Assembly: GCA_012845835.1 (NCBI GenBank) | Contig: JABAKD010000029.1 | Span: 9,412,231 to 9,476,230, forward strand | Length of the DNA: 64,000 nt | Direction of reading: 5' to 3' | Source: Undaria pinnatifida | Taxonomy: Eukaryota; Sar; Phaeophyceae; Laminariales; Alariaceae | Part shown: positions 11,945-24,900 of the stretch, piece after piece | Numbering within the stretch: position 1 is the stretch's first letter | Layout: each line of letters opens with the position of its first letter | The notes under the pieces: model-generated | What the model saw: only the letters and a program-made list of their open reading frames with translations | Databases searched by the model: none | Told to the model about the DNA's origin: nothing | Program-made: the position numbers and the translations under genes

Positions 11945-14900
11945 CGTGTATATCTTGTCCGCTACAGGGAACTACCTGTCTGATTAAATAACGGACAAGG
12001 TGGCCATGAATATGTTAATGTTCGTGCTTCCCACATGATTAACAGCCCATTGCCATAATCTAGCCCGTGGTTACGAAGAGGCACAAGGAGTCACTCCACA
12101 GGTATATAGGAAAACAAACCAAGCTAACCTCAGTCAGGCTTCTAACGAACTGGAGTTATGCCGAATTGGTGCATGAACACGAAAGAGGCCCTGCGCGTGG
12201 CGCCGACTAAGACAACGGGCAATGCATCTGCGTTCCGGCTTCACTCTCGATATCAGCGTCAAGGCCACATACAGGGGCCGACACCGTGTTATACTGCCGT
12301 GCTGCAGCTGCTGCTGCTGCTGCTGCTGCCGCTGCTTGCTGCTGCTGCTGTTGTTGATACTGTCGGCTGCCGGTGCTTCGTGCTTTGTGCTTCAACCTAC
12401 AAACATGTGACTTTGCAACGCTAACGGGCTTGCGTCTGTATACTCTGGAATGGTTGACGCGTGGCACTCGTCGCGCGATCAAACCCTCCGCGCGATCCTC
12501 TATATAGACTTACTTAATTTTGTCTTTCTCAGGGATTGCCCATCCCTGGCCTTTCAGAGCTCCAACTTCCATATTACTTGCGGAACCTTTCCAGCTTTTC
12601 TGTGCTTTCCAGCTTCGTTCGAAATACGAAACGCCAATAGTACATACCGGTACTACTACACCAGGTTTGTACATACCATCAGATACCGTACGCTGTTGGG
12701 TCACATGCACGCCCAGCTCAGATCAGTCCGGCTATATATAGCCCAGCAGCGCAGCGTAGCGCCGTGCGGAGCCGTGCGGTGCGGTGCCGTGCCCTTCGCT
12801 GTGGTGCTGTGTCGCTGCGCGCTGTGCTTTCTTTCGAAAATAGAGCAGTACCGGGTATAATGCGTGTTGTGTACGGAGTACGACTTTTCCTCTTTTTTCT
12901 TTTTCTACATAATATATTTGATCTTTTACGGCCCCCTGTTTTTTCCCCCACGCAAATTACCCCCATACTGCCGATCAGACACCGGTAACAAAAGCACACA
13001 GCACAGCTGAGCACAACAGGGCAATTTGCTTTGCACAAGCAGCTCTTGGCATTATCAAATCGCTGTTCGCACCGAATCATGGGTCTCTTCTTTCTGCCCC
13101 CTTTACATACGTTTTTAGTTGCATTCTTCCTTGCCTCGCGCGAGCGTAGCGGGTGGCGTCAGCCGCCCGCGGAGCGGAGCCCTTGTACTACATGTACTGC
13201 TGCGATCCTCAACTGCTGCTGCTGTGGTACCATGTGGTATAATGTGTTTGTTCGTACCAGGCGGCCCCTTTTCGAGCCGCATCAACGTTGTTGGGGACCA
13301 ACTCCTCTGCCAACAACTACTGCTGCAGTAATGTAGGATATTTCCGGCATCCAGTTCCGGGGTTCAGCAATCAGCAAACGTCCAACGCGTTTCAGAGCCA
13401 CTCCGGACGCGTTCGACTTCTGCACTACTACCTGTAGATGAAAACGCTTACTTGCTGCTGAACAACCTGCCACTAGCTGCTGGAGGTCACAGAAATTGCG
13501 CGACAACACATACGTTATGCGCGACTGCTACACTGTGAACTGAGAGGGTTGTGCATGTGAAGAACTCAAGAAAACGTGCCAGGTAACCTGGTACCTCGTA
13601 CGAAACACGCACCTGGGATCCAGGATCGCCGTACGATGTATGCGAGCACGAGCCCAAGTCTCCATATAAGTGATGGATTTTGAAGGAGCCGTGAATCTGC
13701 CCCAAAGGAAGTGGTCTGGATCGAGACCCACCACTACCTGCGGATAACTTGGGTAGTGCGTATCTGATACTGCTATGGTCGGAGCTGAGGTTGTGTGTGA
13801 GGTTCGGGGGTTGCTTCTACGGGGTACTACCGACACCTCGTCACCTCGTAATCGTCGACAAGGAGTTCCATGTCATGCAAATGGATTCTTACACCGTGGA
13901 TGCAAATCATGCATAAAAATGAAGAAGTTTTTGGGGCCAAGCTTTTCACGAGGGTGCGCCCCTGCTGTCTGAGCCCTGGGGTGCGAGGTCGATTATCTTG
14001 CGCTCTCGGCAGCTACTATTTGAATCGTAAGCTGCGTGAGGAGGCCTTCGTAAAAAGCCCAGAACAGCTTCTAGAAGACTTGCGTGTTCCTCGAACCTCA
14101 AAAAGTTACACTCCCAATATGTCTGCTTCTCGCAAACACCGCTGTCGCAACGGCCGGAGCTCCTTTTTTTGCGGATGAATCTGAAAAAAGCACCAGGTAA
14201 AACAAAGGTAGCCCATCGTCCGCTGAACGATAGCACGAAGCCGGTACGTGGTAAAACAGCTATAGTGGACGTCCAGACTTTTCCCCATGAACGCCCACAC
14301 ACACAATGAACGGACAGACCTGGTTGTGAGTTGTTGCTCTTTACTGCCGCGGTGGGCCGCGACTTGCTGCTGGATCTTGCAGGCGCTTCTGTACCTCGGC
14401 CGACCAGGTGCCGATGTCAAGTGGATTATCTACTCGTAACCCTTTCTACAGCAAGCATCAATACAGCACCAATGTACAAACGCTGAGACATGCAGTGCTC
14501 AGAAATAGCCGTCGCACAGAGTCAGTAGTAGTGCAGAGGGAAAGATGGTGCTTATGCGCGGCATCACACAGCTCGCTTCGTAGCGTCTTCATCGCATTTA
14601 TTTGCCGCCTGGATGCACCCACAGACCCGTGGGCAGCACCAAGAGTCGGGATACTGACTGCGTGTGACATGATCATGATGTCGCACCTTGCAATATATAG
14701 CCGACCGATTGAACTCAGGCTCGCAGCCTCCAGCCTGCAGTCTACAAAACAAACATCGCGCTACAGACACACACCGCAGTGTGCCACCACCGTACACCCG
14801 CGACTTCACGACTACCTGGTACCACGCATCGCTCACGAATGGTTGTAACCTGTACCTACCTGGTACGGCCTGACTCCGCCCGGGCATGGTGATTGATGAC

Positions 14901-15464
14901 GATGGATGATGTAGAAAAAACGTTGGGAGCCGGATTTTGTGCGAACAATCCGCCAAGCAAGGCGCCTCTCTTGGTGACAGCCCAGAACCACTCTCCACCT
15001 CGAGCACTGCTCTGCTGCTCCATGATATCATGTAGTTAATTCTCAGTAAAAACCACCGTACCCAGAGGTGAAAAGTGACAGCGCGAAGGTTTCCGTGTAT
15101 CGTTTCAGTTCGATTCGAGGAAGTTACAGACACGCCAACAAATTTGTGTACTCCCAACCAATCGATTTTTCAAACTAACGCCGAAAAACAAACAACCCTC
15201 AACCCTCCCGTCATAACCCGTTTTTGCTCTCTAACTAAGCTGGTGGGCAAATTCGCTCTCGTCACTTCTGCGACAGCCTTTGGACGGACGTGCTGTTGAC
15301 TCCCTCCCTGCTGCGACCTACTCGTGCGAGAGAGAGGGGAGAGCAAGAAGAGCAAACGAAAGATATCCTACGTGATCGCACCAGGCCTCCTGCTCACCTG
15401 GGTCTTTTCTTGCGAAAGCTGAAATATAGCTGTTCACCGCCTTTTCGATTCATAGTTTTCGGGC
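11945..15464. other. Non-genic, microsatellites and recurring short motifs
   Basis: This holds a CTG tract at 12300-12355, a GC-rich GTGCGG/GTGCC repeat at about 12740-12800, and several copies of the dispersed TACCTGGTA motif (about 13580, 14815, 14853). The long open frames here (for example 197 codons on the minus strand at 14564-15157) run through those motifs and are not credible. A plus/minus ambiguous coding-like stretch at about 13990-14170 could not be assigned. Confidence 0.45.
12300..12355 (+). repeat. CTG trinucleotide repeat
   Basis: Imperfect (CTG)n with CCG and CTT interruptions. It lies in apparently noncoding DNA. Open frames across it give poly-Leu or poly-Gln/Ala. Confidence 0.9.
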
Positions 15465-18400
15465 ATGTCTCCTTTTTTAGAGTTTCTTAGCGACAAGGAG
15501 CACACGGGTGACCCGCTGGCGATGTCGCACCAGTGGCCCCCACCCGAAGGCACCGATTTCTTCCAGGTCAGGATGGTCGAAGAGCAAGGGGTAGCTACCA
15601 ACTACCACGGCCGCCTTCTGACGCGCAATGACAAAGTGAGTACGTAGCGAGCGTTTGTTGCGATCGTTTTTTTCCATATGTTGGTGCCTTGTACTTTACG
15701 CACCTACGATGCAAATCGACAGGCAGTATGAATACTGAACCTACACCGGGACAAAGGTAAAGTCGCGCACAGGGGAGGAGAAGACATGGCATATTTGACC
15801 AAGGCTTGTCGGAAAGGTTGCTAGGAGGGCAGCTAATACCTGGTAGATCTACTACTTCAGCTAGAAACTAAAGGCAATGGCGGAAAAAAACAAACAAACG
15901 CAGAAAAACGGTATTAATAGTCGTACTGTAGTCTATGGTGTGTGTACCAAAGTTGCGGGTATATTTTAGATATTTGGAAATTGAAATTCTCTCGTCGAAG
16001 AAACCTTGCTTTAGCCTACCGCCGCTCCGATTTGCGTGCTTCCTTGAGCTGCAAGCGCGAGGGGTTGGTTGTTCTTGCCCGAGCGGACCCCGCCCGTCAC
16101 CACCACCACCACCACCACCACCCCAACCGCGGGCAAAGTGTCGCAACGGGCGGACTAACTGAGGTGTTTGGAGTAGATATAATAGTGCGACGACTGCTTC
16201 TTGTGGTTGTATAATCAAATCCTGATAAATTCGACGAAAGACGTTACTGCATCATTGATTATGCATTACACTACTACTGTAGTATCTGTGTACTCGTAAT
16301 CAAGGGGTAAAACACTATAAAAAAGAAAGATGCCCGCCAGAGGTACCACAGGTATCATGCCATGCGCTCGAACAAGCCAGGGAGGCTTAAAACCCTGTTC
16401 AGTCGTTCTTCCCGGGTACCTCGTCCCCTCCCCCCAAGCTGTGTTCCTTGTTTCCCTCTTCCTTTCTTTCCGGTTTGTATTATTCTTTCTTATTCTCTTC
16501 TTTTTTCGTTGCAGATAGTCTGGTGTGCTGGCTTGCATTGGTGTTGCCCTCGTGTTCATTGCGGTTAGCATTGCATGGCCAAACCATCTTGCGACTCGTG
16601 CTGCGACAGAGGTATAACTTTTGGTCTGAAATGGTTTCTGAATGACGGGGCTACTCAACCCAAAATCGTCGCAAATAGGCCATTTTTTTTGCATGATTCT
16701 CGCTGTATACCTGAGGCCTTGGGGAGTTTCATCCGGCAGCGCTTGGGCGGCGGGCTAATTTTCTCTCTTCCTAAATCAGTTTTCGGGTTAAGAAGGACAT
16801 GTCTTAAGCTCTGGTAAAGTGAGGAGCCTCAGGAAAAAAAAAAGTGGTGCACCTCTGTCGTAGCACGCGTCTTGCTGTATTTGCAAAATGTATCTGTCTT
16901 GTAGTGTGTGACGACACCATCATAGCTCGTATCTCTAGGAGGCATCGGCACGGACACAGGTTGTGCTGGATATAGATGGGTGGAATACCAGTTTGAGGTG
17001 AAGAATGCACACCGGTAACATGTGCGTGTATTTCTTGGTCTCTCTGACAGGCAAAACAATGCCTAAACCCCGATATGTTGAAAATACGACGATCTTTGTC
17101 GTTTTTAAAACGACGAAGATCGGCACCTGCAGGAAGAGGGGTAGCTTCTGCCCATCGACATCCAGCACACCCAGAGTCCGTGCCGATTCATCATCCCAGA
17201 GAGATGCAAGCCTGTGGTCACAATCTACGAGAAATCCACAGAGTGCAAGAAAGTTATGTGCATCGCAGCTACAGCATGGACACTTGGCCTTCTAATGCCG
17301 AACGCACTGAATACGAACAGTGGAGCATACACAAGCAAGCAAACCGGGCAAGATGAAGGAGCGAAAGAGCAAGGAAAAGTAAGAGAGAGAACGAAATCGA
17401 ATAAACAATGTAGAACACTAGATATCAGAACACACAAAAAGCAGTTACAGTATGTACCCTGCATATTAGGCCGAAAGATGCTACCCGTGGTACGAGTGCT
17501 AATGCTCGTTTCATAGAAAGGATGCCGAGGCGGGAAGGGACAAGATGCCCAAAAAAATAATTGAGATAATATACAAAACAAGGCAAAATGCAAAAAAACG
17601 TCAAAACGAAACCAAACAAAACAAAACAAAACAAAACAAATCGAATACGAACAGACAGAACCAAAGCAGACCTCAGACAAACGGCGTCGGGACAACATGT
17701 CTTACCCGCAAATGCCGGGTACAGTACACCAAATATTGTTGGTTGCATTTGTTCGTTATTTTTCCCCTCTGAAGTCACAAAATACTCAAGATACAACATA
17801 CAGTACCGGCCCTCTGACAAGAAGCTGAGCTATTGGTTTTAGATTAAGTTTTCACATCTGAGAAATGGGGTTATCTCACAAACTTCAGTATAACAGCTGT
17901 AACATTTCCCATGTAACCGTTGAGCCAGGTGTCTTTCGGGGCTCTTTCCTACGAGAAGACCGGTCGTGTACGTCCAGATGTGTATGCAGCAAAACCACTA
18001 CTCGTATGATTTGACATGTAAAACAACCTTCCGCCATCGACTTCCTTCTTACGCTTTCTTATTGTGATCGGGGACCGGGGACCTTGTCGTCTCTTCCAGG
18101 CGATTAACACATGGACCTGGGTGACCGTTGTGTACCCTCACGACGAGGACGTCATAGGGCTCGCCCTAGCCTGCTACGGGGCCATGGTCCAGGGGGGAGC
18201 GAAAATTGTCAAGTACTGCAAGCGCCAAGGCTGCGCATTCGTTGCCATGGAAGCCCCAGACGAGTGAGCCAACTTGTTTCCTGCAAATTTATTTTACGGA
18301 GTAGCATTGATGGTGGTTGCTATTATACAATGGTAGGGCCTAGTTGTGCATCCTGCGGTTCTATGGCGGGGGGGGGTGTACTCAGTTTGTGCATGGCGTA

Positions 18401-18930
18401 GTCGTATGGCCATAGACCATCGCATCCCTACTATGCCGGGACGGAGCACGTCGGGTTTCACCAACCAAGCAGATATTGTTTGCTTGCATCAAGCGCGAAG
18501 CGCCGTGAGGTGCTCGGCGAGCATGAAGGGTAAACTGCGTCCTTCCACGAACCGCCCGTAAGACGAACTTCGGCACATTGTGCCTTCTTTCTTGCTAACG
18601 CCAAGGAGTCATACTTTGTTTTCTGGTGTGGCCACTTTAGAGACAGCAATGGGTATTACTATGCAACTGCCTCTTGGGTGCCTTACCATATTCACACTAC
18701 GTGATGCGGTAACTCCCCTTGTGCGGAGTTAGGGTTCTCCACCCCACACAATATGATCTAACTCGATAACCATCATGGTGACAGCCAAAAAAATAAGAAG
18801 AAAAAAAAGGATAACCTGGCTGTCTAGCTCACGCAGTGACTGGCATGTTTTACAGCGTCGTTGCCAACCAATGCCAACCCCAGTATACGTACAACGGTTT
18901 ACAGCGTCGGTGCCAACCGAGGCCAACTGT

Positions 18931-18967
<37 letters not shown>

Positions 18968-21900
18968 TTATATTAAGGGGGAGGGTATAAGAGGTAGTTG
19001 TAGTTTGGGTAAGCAATTGGTGAATATGTTTAAGCAGTAGCACGAGTAGTCAAACGGACTATTACCCTGCAATACCTCGTCATGGTAGTGCATGGCGAGC
19101 TGAGACGTAGTTCAGGGCATATCGGAGAAAACGTACAACCTGATTGCCTGGTAAAATTCAGGCAGCTCGTAGAGAGACTACTGTAGTACTTCAAAACAAC
19201 CTAATATCCAGGCTTAAGGTCGGTAATATTCCCGCCGTGAAATTACCGCTCTCGTGGGCGGTCCCGGCAATTCCGCGGTTTACCGCCACATTGTGTAATT
19301 ACCGCTTACCGCCAAAGCGGTTACCGCCATAAACCGAAATGCCGCCTACCGCCAAAACAATACCGCCGTATTGCAATACCGCCGAAAAAATACCGCCATA
19401 ATCGTAGTTGTCCCCTACCACCGAATTAATACCGCCAACTCTCGATACCGCCCAGAAAGTACCGCCATCTCTCGATACCATCCAGAAAGTATCGCCAACT
19501 CTGGATACCGCCCGAAACATACCGGCGACACTGGATACCGCCCGAAAGGTACCGCCTGCACTGGATACCACCCGTGTTCTTTTTTTCGTATTCATCTGTA
19601 TTATGTGCTCTTTCTTTTGGTTCTGCGAGTTTCTTTCGGTAGAACCGCTTTGTGGACATCAAGGTATTCGATTGTTATGTTATTATTGGGGGTTCCGGGT
19701 GGTACAGCTTTTTTGCGCGCTCTGTTCGTGCGTTTCGCATGAGGCTGCTCAATTTCATTCATGGTGAAATGGGCAACCAAAGTTTCCCCATTGGTTTTGC
19801 CTCCGCTCTTCGTCCGAAATCGCCGTACAAACCAACCGTTCGAAGGGAACAAGAGCAACCGCCGGAGAGAGGTTCGGGCTCCAAAAGCATAGCGAGGCAT
19901 CGCAATACCGCCCAACATTCGGGTTTACGTTCACGTTACCGCCGACAAACAAAAACCACCTACCGCCAAAACAAATACTCATGTGTTGCATTACCGTCAA
20001 AAAAATATCGCCATATTTTGTATTTACCGCCGACCGCCGAAAAAATACCGCCAAAAACCGAAAACTGTCTACCACCAAAACAATTGCCGCCGTATTGCAT
20101 TGCCGCCAAAAACATTCCGCGATATTTGTACTTTCCGCTTACCGCCAAAGTCGTTTGCGCCAAAAACCGAAACCCCGCGTGCCGTCCACAAAAAAACGCC
20201 GTATTGCAATATCGCCCCGCCTTAGTCCGCCTAGAAAACCGGTATCGACCTTAACCCTATATCATCCTCTGTGAACGCCCCGGGCCTTGTGAACCCCCCA
20301 CCCCCAAAAAAACGCCAGGGACCCAAAAAAGACTTGAGAAAGCCACGGGCTAAGTTTTGTTTCTTGCGACCCCACGCCTTTGAGTTCGCCCCAGGATGTT
20401 AGTTTTCGGGTATTCTTTAGCCGTCCCACGAGGCCCTCACGTAAATCCAAGGCATTCATCCCGGCAAAACTGTTGTTGTTGTTGTTGTTGCTGTTGTTAT
20501 CGTTGCCGTTGCAGCCGTTGTTGTTTTTCATTGTTTACATTAAAAGCCTTTTCGTCGACTGAAACTCACGCACCACCTTGGTACGTACTCCTGCCGACAA
20601 ATATACGACAAAACCATCTACTAGAAAGCATTCAAGAAGCAGGAGACGCCCTTCTTCTGGCTCTTGAATGCTTTCTCGCAGATAATATTACGATATACAG
20701 TGGTGCTGCTATGAATTGCATGAGGCAGGTCGCAGATCAGTGTGTTAAAGATGTTGCTCCTTGGTCAGACAGTGTTCATCACCGGTAAATCACCCAATGT
20801 TACAACGTACTTTTGCAGTTTGGCTCGTAGTACTTCGCAATCTTGTTCGTGACGTGATGGTTATCGAAACGAAAACCAACCCGATAAGAAGCGAAAACAA
20901 TTTATCAATATCGACAGCGACAGTTAAGACGATAACATTAGCTTCAATATGGAAACCAAGTACCAGGTATACGATAGATGATACTTGCCGAGTTAAAAAC
21001 CACAAGTCAGGCCATACACCCACCTTTCTCCTCACAATGTTTTTTTTACTGCTTTGTAGCACCCGGGTTCGTGCTGGAACGCTTGAACAAGGCATACCAA
21101 TAGAGAGTTGTTGCTGTGCTGAGGCGTGTATCTGCATATACGCCTCTCACCATGGCGTATGGTGTGTCAGCGCGTGATCCCGTCAACACATTTAATAGGT
21201 GTATGGCATCATCGCCATCTTTTGTCGTAACCAAACAAGACAATATTTATAGGTATAGGTCGACACAAATCGGCATGGTACGGCAATACTGGTTGCGATT
21301 AATTGGATTATGCGACTTGTCCAGAAGGTCGCTGTCGGTAAAACCTCTTATAAGTTGAGCTGGAGAGTAAAAGGGATTGTTAAAAAAAAACACCGAAACA
21401 CGTGAATGCAATCTCTACCATTGCACCTGTAGTATTTTAATAGACTACACTGGTATCATGGTACGCGTAGGTATAATCGTTTGCCGGTCTCCGGGCTATT
21501 CACTGTCTGCGCCCTCCATCGCAAAGCAAGCTCGTATCAACAGGCTGTGTGTCGTGAGTGCCAGGGGTCTTCGGCCAAGTGACGAGCAAAAACCCGTGGG
21601 TATCTTTCAACTCCAGGACAGAAAACAACTAAGATGACCGCGCAGGCAGTGATCTCGAAACAATTGTGCATCTGCCCATCCGGTGGTCCGTCTTTCTTTG
21701 GGGTTGATGGAACGTCTTCACACGTCGGAAAGGTCACGATCTAGATCATGTAGATCCTACACCTGTCGGTATGACATGTGGTACAGCACAGATCCAACCC
21801 AGGAAATATGTGCTAGATCATGCAGATCATACCGCTCGTGCCCGGAAATACGATCAATAGATAGATCATGAGTCATCCCACGCTAGGGGTGCAGCAGATT

Positions 21901-24900
21901 CTAAGAATTTTCTGAGCTCCTAACATGAGGAGCTCAACGTCTCACCCGAAGCACGACTTCGAAGACGCTTGTTCGCGCATCCCCCACGGGTATTTCTATC
22001 CGCTTGTTCTGAAAATGGCTCACTCGTAAATTTCTCATACTAAACGATAGTTCCACACTTGAGGAGCTCAACCGCTCACAAACGTTTAGTTCAACAACTG
22101 CGACCCCTACCGTGGGATGACTCTCATGCACATGATACATACCATATACCAGGGATGCATCTACAATGAAGGGCACCGACCATGAAATGGGGTCTGATCT
22201 GCCCGATGCGTGGAAATGTTGAGAGCGCTGTCCCGATTAAATCTGTTTATCTGCCGATCCGCTGGTTCGCCCTTAGAGTCAATAGGATGTTTTCCCGAAA
22301 CCCCTTTAGAATTGAACCCATGATTTTGGGTATAATCAACTGAGAATTGTGATATTGTGCGCCGTCCGACAATGTGCAGCGGAAGCACCAACCCCAAAAA
22401 AATGATTAAGAAAAGCCCTGACTAGTCGTGGGGAAAACATAAAAAGTACGACAAACCAACAAGTTGATGCACAGATACCAACTTAGAACTACTGTAGGAT
22501 AATTTTTTCCAGTGGTAAAAAGGGGTGGCTCATGGTTCGTGCTTTGTGGTCCCCTGCTGTGATTCACTCACCTCATTTTAGGTACAAGAGCATGGGCCTC
22601 AAGCAATACATCCAGTTCAGGGCGGACGTCGGCAACCAAATCGTCGATGAAAAAGAAAGAATGGAGTCTATCGCCTACGAGGTAAGCGAGGAGAGGGGAA
22701 CAAGCGCTGCTGAGCTGTTGTTTGTTTTTGCGTGCTCGAAGGCCCTACCTTTATAGTTTAGAACAGCTGCAACGAAGCAGGGGTGCAGAGCCAGTCTGGA
22801 TTTCTTAGTTGAGAAGCCCGCCCAGCATGAATTTCTTAGTGATTTATACAGTAACATCAAGATAACCTCATCGGCGTTTTTTAATTCGTACTAAACATCG
22901 GCCTGTCTCCCTCGGTGGTCGTCGCTTTTCTAATAGTAGGTTTCCTGTGCTGTAGTTTGTAGACGTGCCAGATTGTTATTTTCACGAAGTAGTACGTGAC
23001 ACTGTTGTTGTAGAAAGCTGTCGCAACTAAGCGACGAACCGTTTACCTGCTCGGGGTGGCGGGATTTTTGAATGGGAATCTCGATACTGCTCCGTGTTCG
23101 TGTTGCCTCTAGCTTTATATTGTTTTTTTCCTAGTGTGGTTCGGATGGCTTAGGAGTCTCCCTGGAGGATGCTGACCATTTACTCAGTCCAAGCCCCTCA
23201 CTTATGTGCTTTGATTGATGGAATCAGTCTCAACTAACGGCGTGCGCTCAGACAATCAATGTTTTCAACGCAACAACGTCCGTCTGACGGCAAACGGCCT
23301 GGCCCGACGCACGAAAATATAATCCGCGCGAAAGTACACAAAGCCCTGCCGTTCTTCCTTTCGTGACTCTGCCGGCCTCTGAGACACCGCACTTATCGCT
23401 TGCGTTTCGATGACGTTCGCCGTATGTTGACGTTTTTAACCCCGCACGAAGCTCGTGCGGTCATGCTTGTCGCAAGCAGGTCGGGAGGCCTCAATAAAAA
23501 ACAAATCGACGTTTGAGAAAGTCTTTCTTCATCGCAGGCCAGGATAAAAATTTTTACAGAGGGAGCACGAGTTGCGGTGGTCCTCGCAACAGACAATAGC
23601 GATCGAGAACTTGTTCATGGAAGCACAACATCGTCCAGTGTCTAAACAAAGACCACAGCTACGTATAATACTGAGTACACGCCCCCTCTCCCTCTCTCTC
23701 CCCCTCACTCGCCCGCTCCAACGCATGCATCCGGCGGGCTTAAAGCTCTCGCGGCAAGTGGTCGGCATCCATGATATTGGCGTCTACCACAGGGACCTGG
23801 GTGTTCACAGCGTCATCCTCAACAACTTCGCCCTCAAGACCACCTTCGGAGCGGGGGACGTCCACATGGTGGGCTACGAGCGAGCCGGCACGGTGTCTGA
23901 CCGGTTTAGGAAGGAGGTGGGTTTTTAGCAGCAACATAACCCTTCGTCGACTTTTTTGACTGTTGCCGGTGGTTGTCCCCGTTCTAGGAAAAGGGGAGAG
24001 GGGCGAGTTGAGGTATTGGGAGGGGTGCAGTATGGGGCAGGAGGTAGAGCATGTCATTGGTTAACGTGCTTGGCCTCGCATCAAAGCAATCGATACGTTT
24101 CTCGGAAGATGCGCTTGGCTATGCTCGCGACGAGTACCAGTTTTTTCGTGATGGGTGTCGCTGTTCGAACAAAGGGGGAGGGGCGGGGTGATGGTGTGGT
24201 AGAGTAGCGAGAACCAAGGGGCAGAGCACTTCGCAGGGTAACGAGCTTGACCCATACCAGAGGCAATTATGACGTTTCTTAAAGATGCGCTTGACTGCTG
24301 CACTTGTCGAGTGCTGCAGTCTTGTCATAATGTGGACAATTTGTTTTGCGGTTACGGTTTTCGAGTTAACCTTTTCTCGTTGGCAGGGTTTGGTCGGGAA
24401 ATAGAGTTCAATGTTTGCATATATACTTCAGTGTAGGCTAAAAGCGAGACACCAAAACGTCGAAGAGTCCGAAAACGTGATCTTGTGGTTCTCTTACCGT
24501 GGCAAACTGGAAATCATCAACCTATTTATAGCCATCAGCCCTGAAGATAACATATTTCGGATTTGGACGCTGGAGGCGTCGTGTTGACCGTGCGTTCGGC
24601 TGTTGGATTCTGAATAAAACGACCGAAATTTCAACCCAACCTTAAATGTTTATGAACGACAGCCGTGCTTTGGGTGAAGCTCCAGTATTTGTACGACGAT
24701 CAGGCTGATGTGCCACGAGGATAGTCCGTTCAAGTGGTGGGAATTGGTTATTTTCGTGTTTGCAGCTCGAGATTTAATTTTTTTCATTGTTGGTGAGTCT
24801 TCTGTTGTGCGGCACTGTGGCACTGAGCTGATTGTGGATTCTCCAACAGAAGGGCACGTGTGATAACGAAGGAATTACAAAGTTTAAGAAGTTAAACGAG

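Noticed and set aside
14564-15157. 197-codon minus-strand open frame
   Set aside because: It runs through several copies of the TACCTGGTA noncoding motif, has no domain-like blocks, and overlaps other equally long frames.
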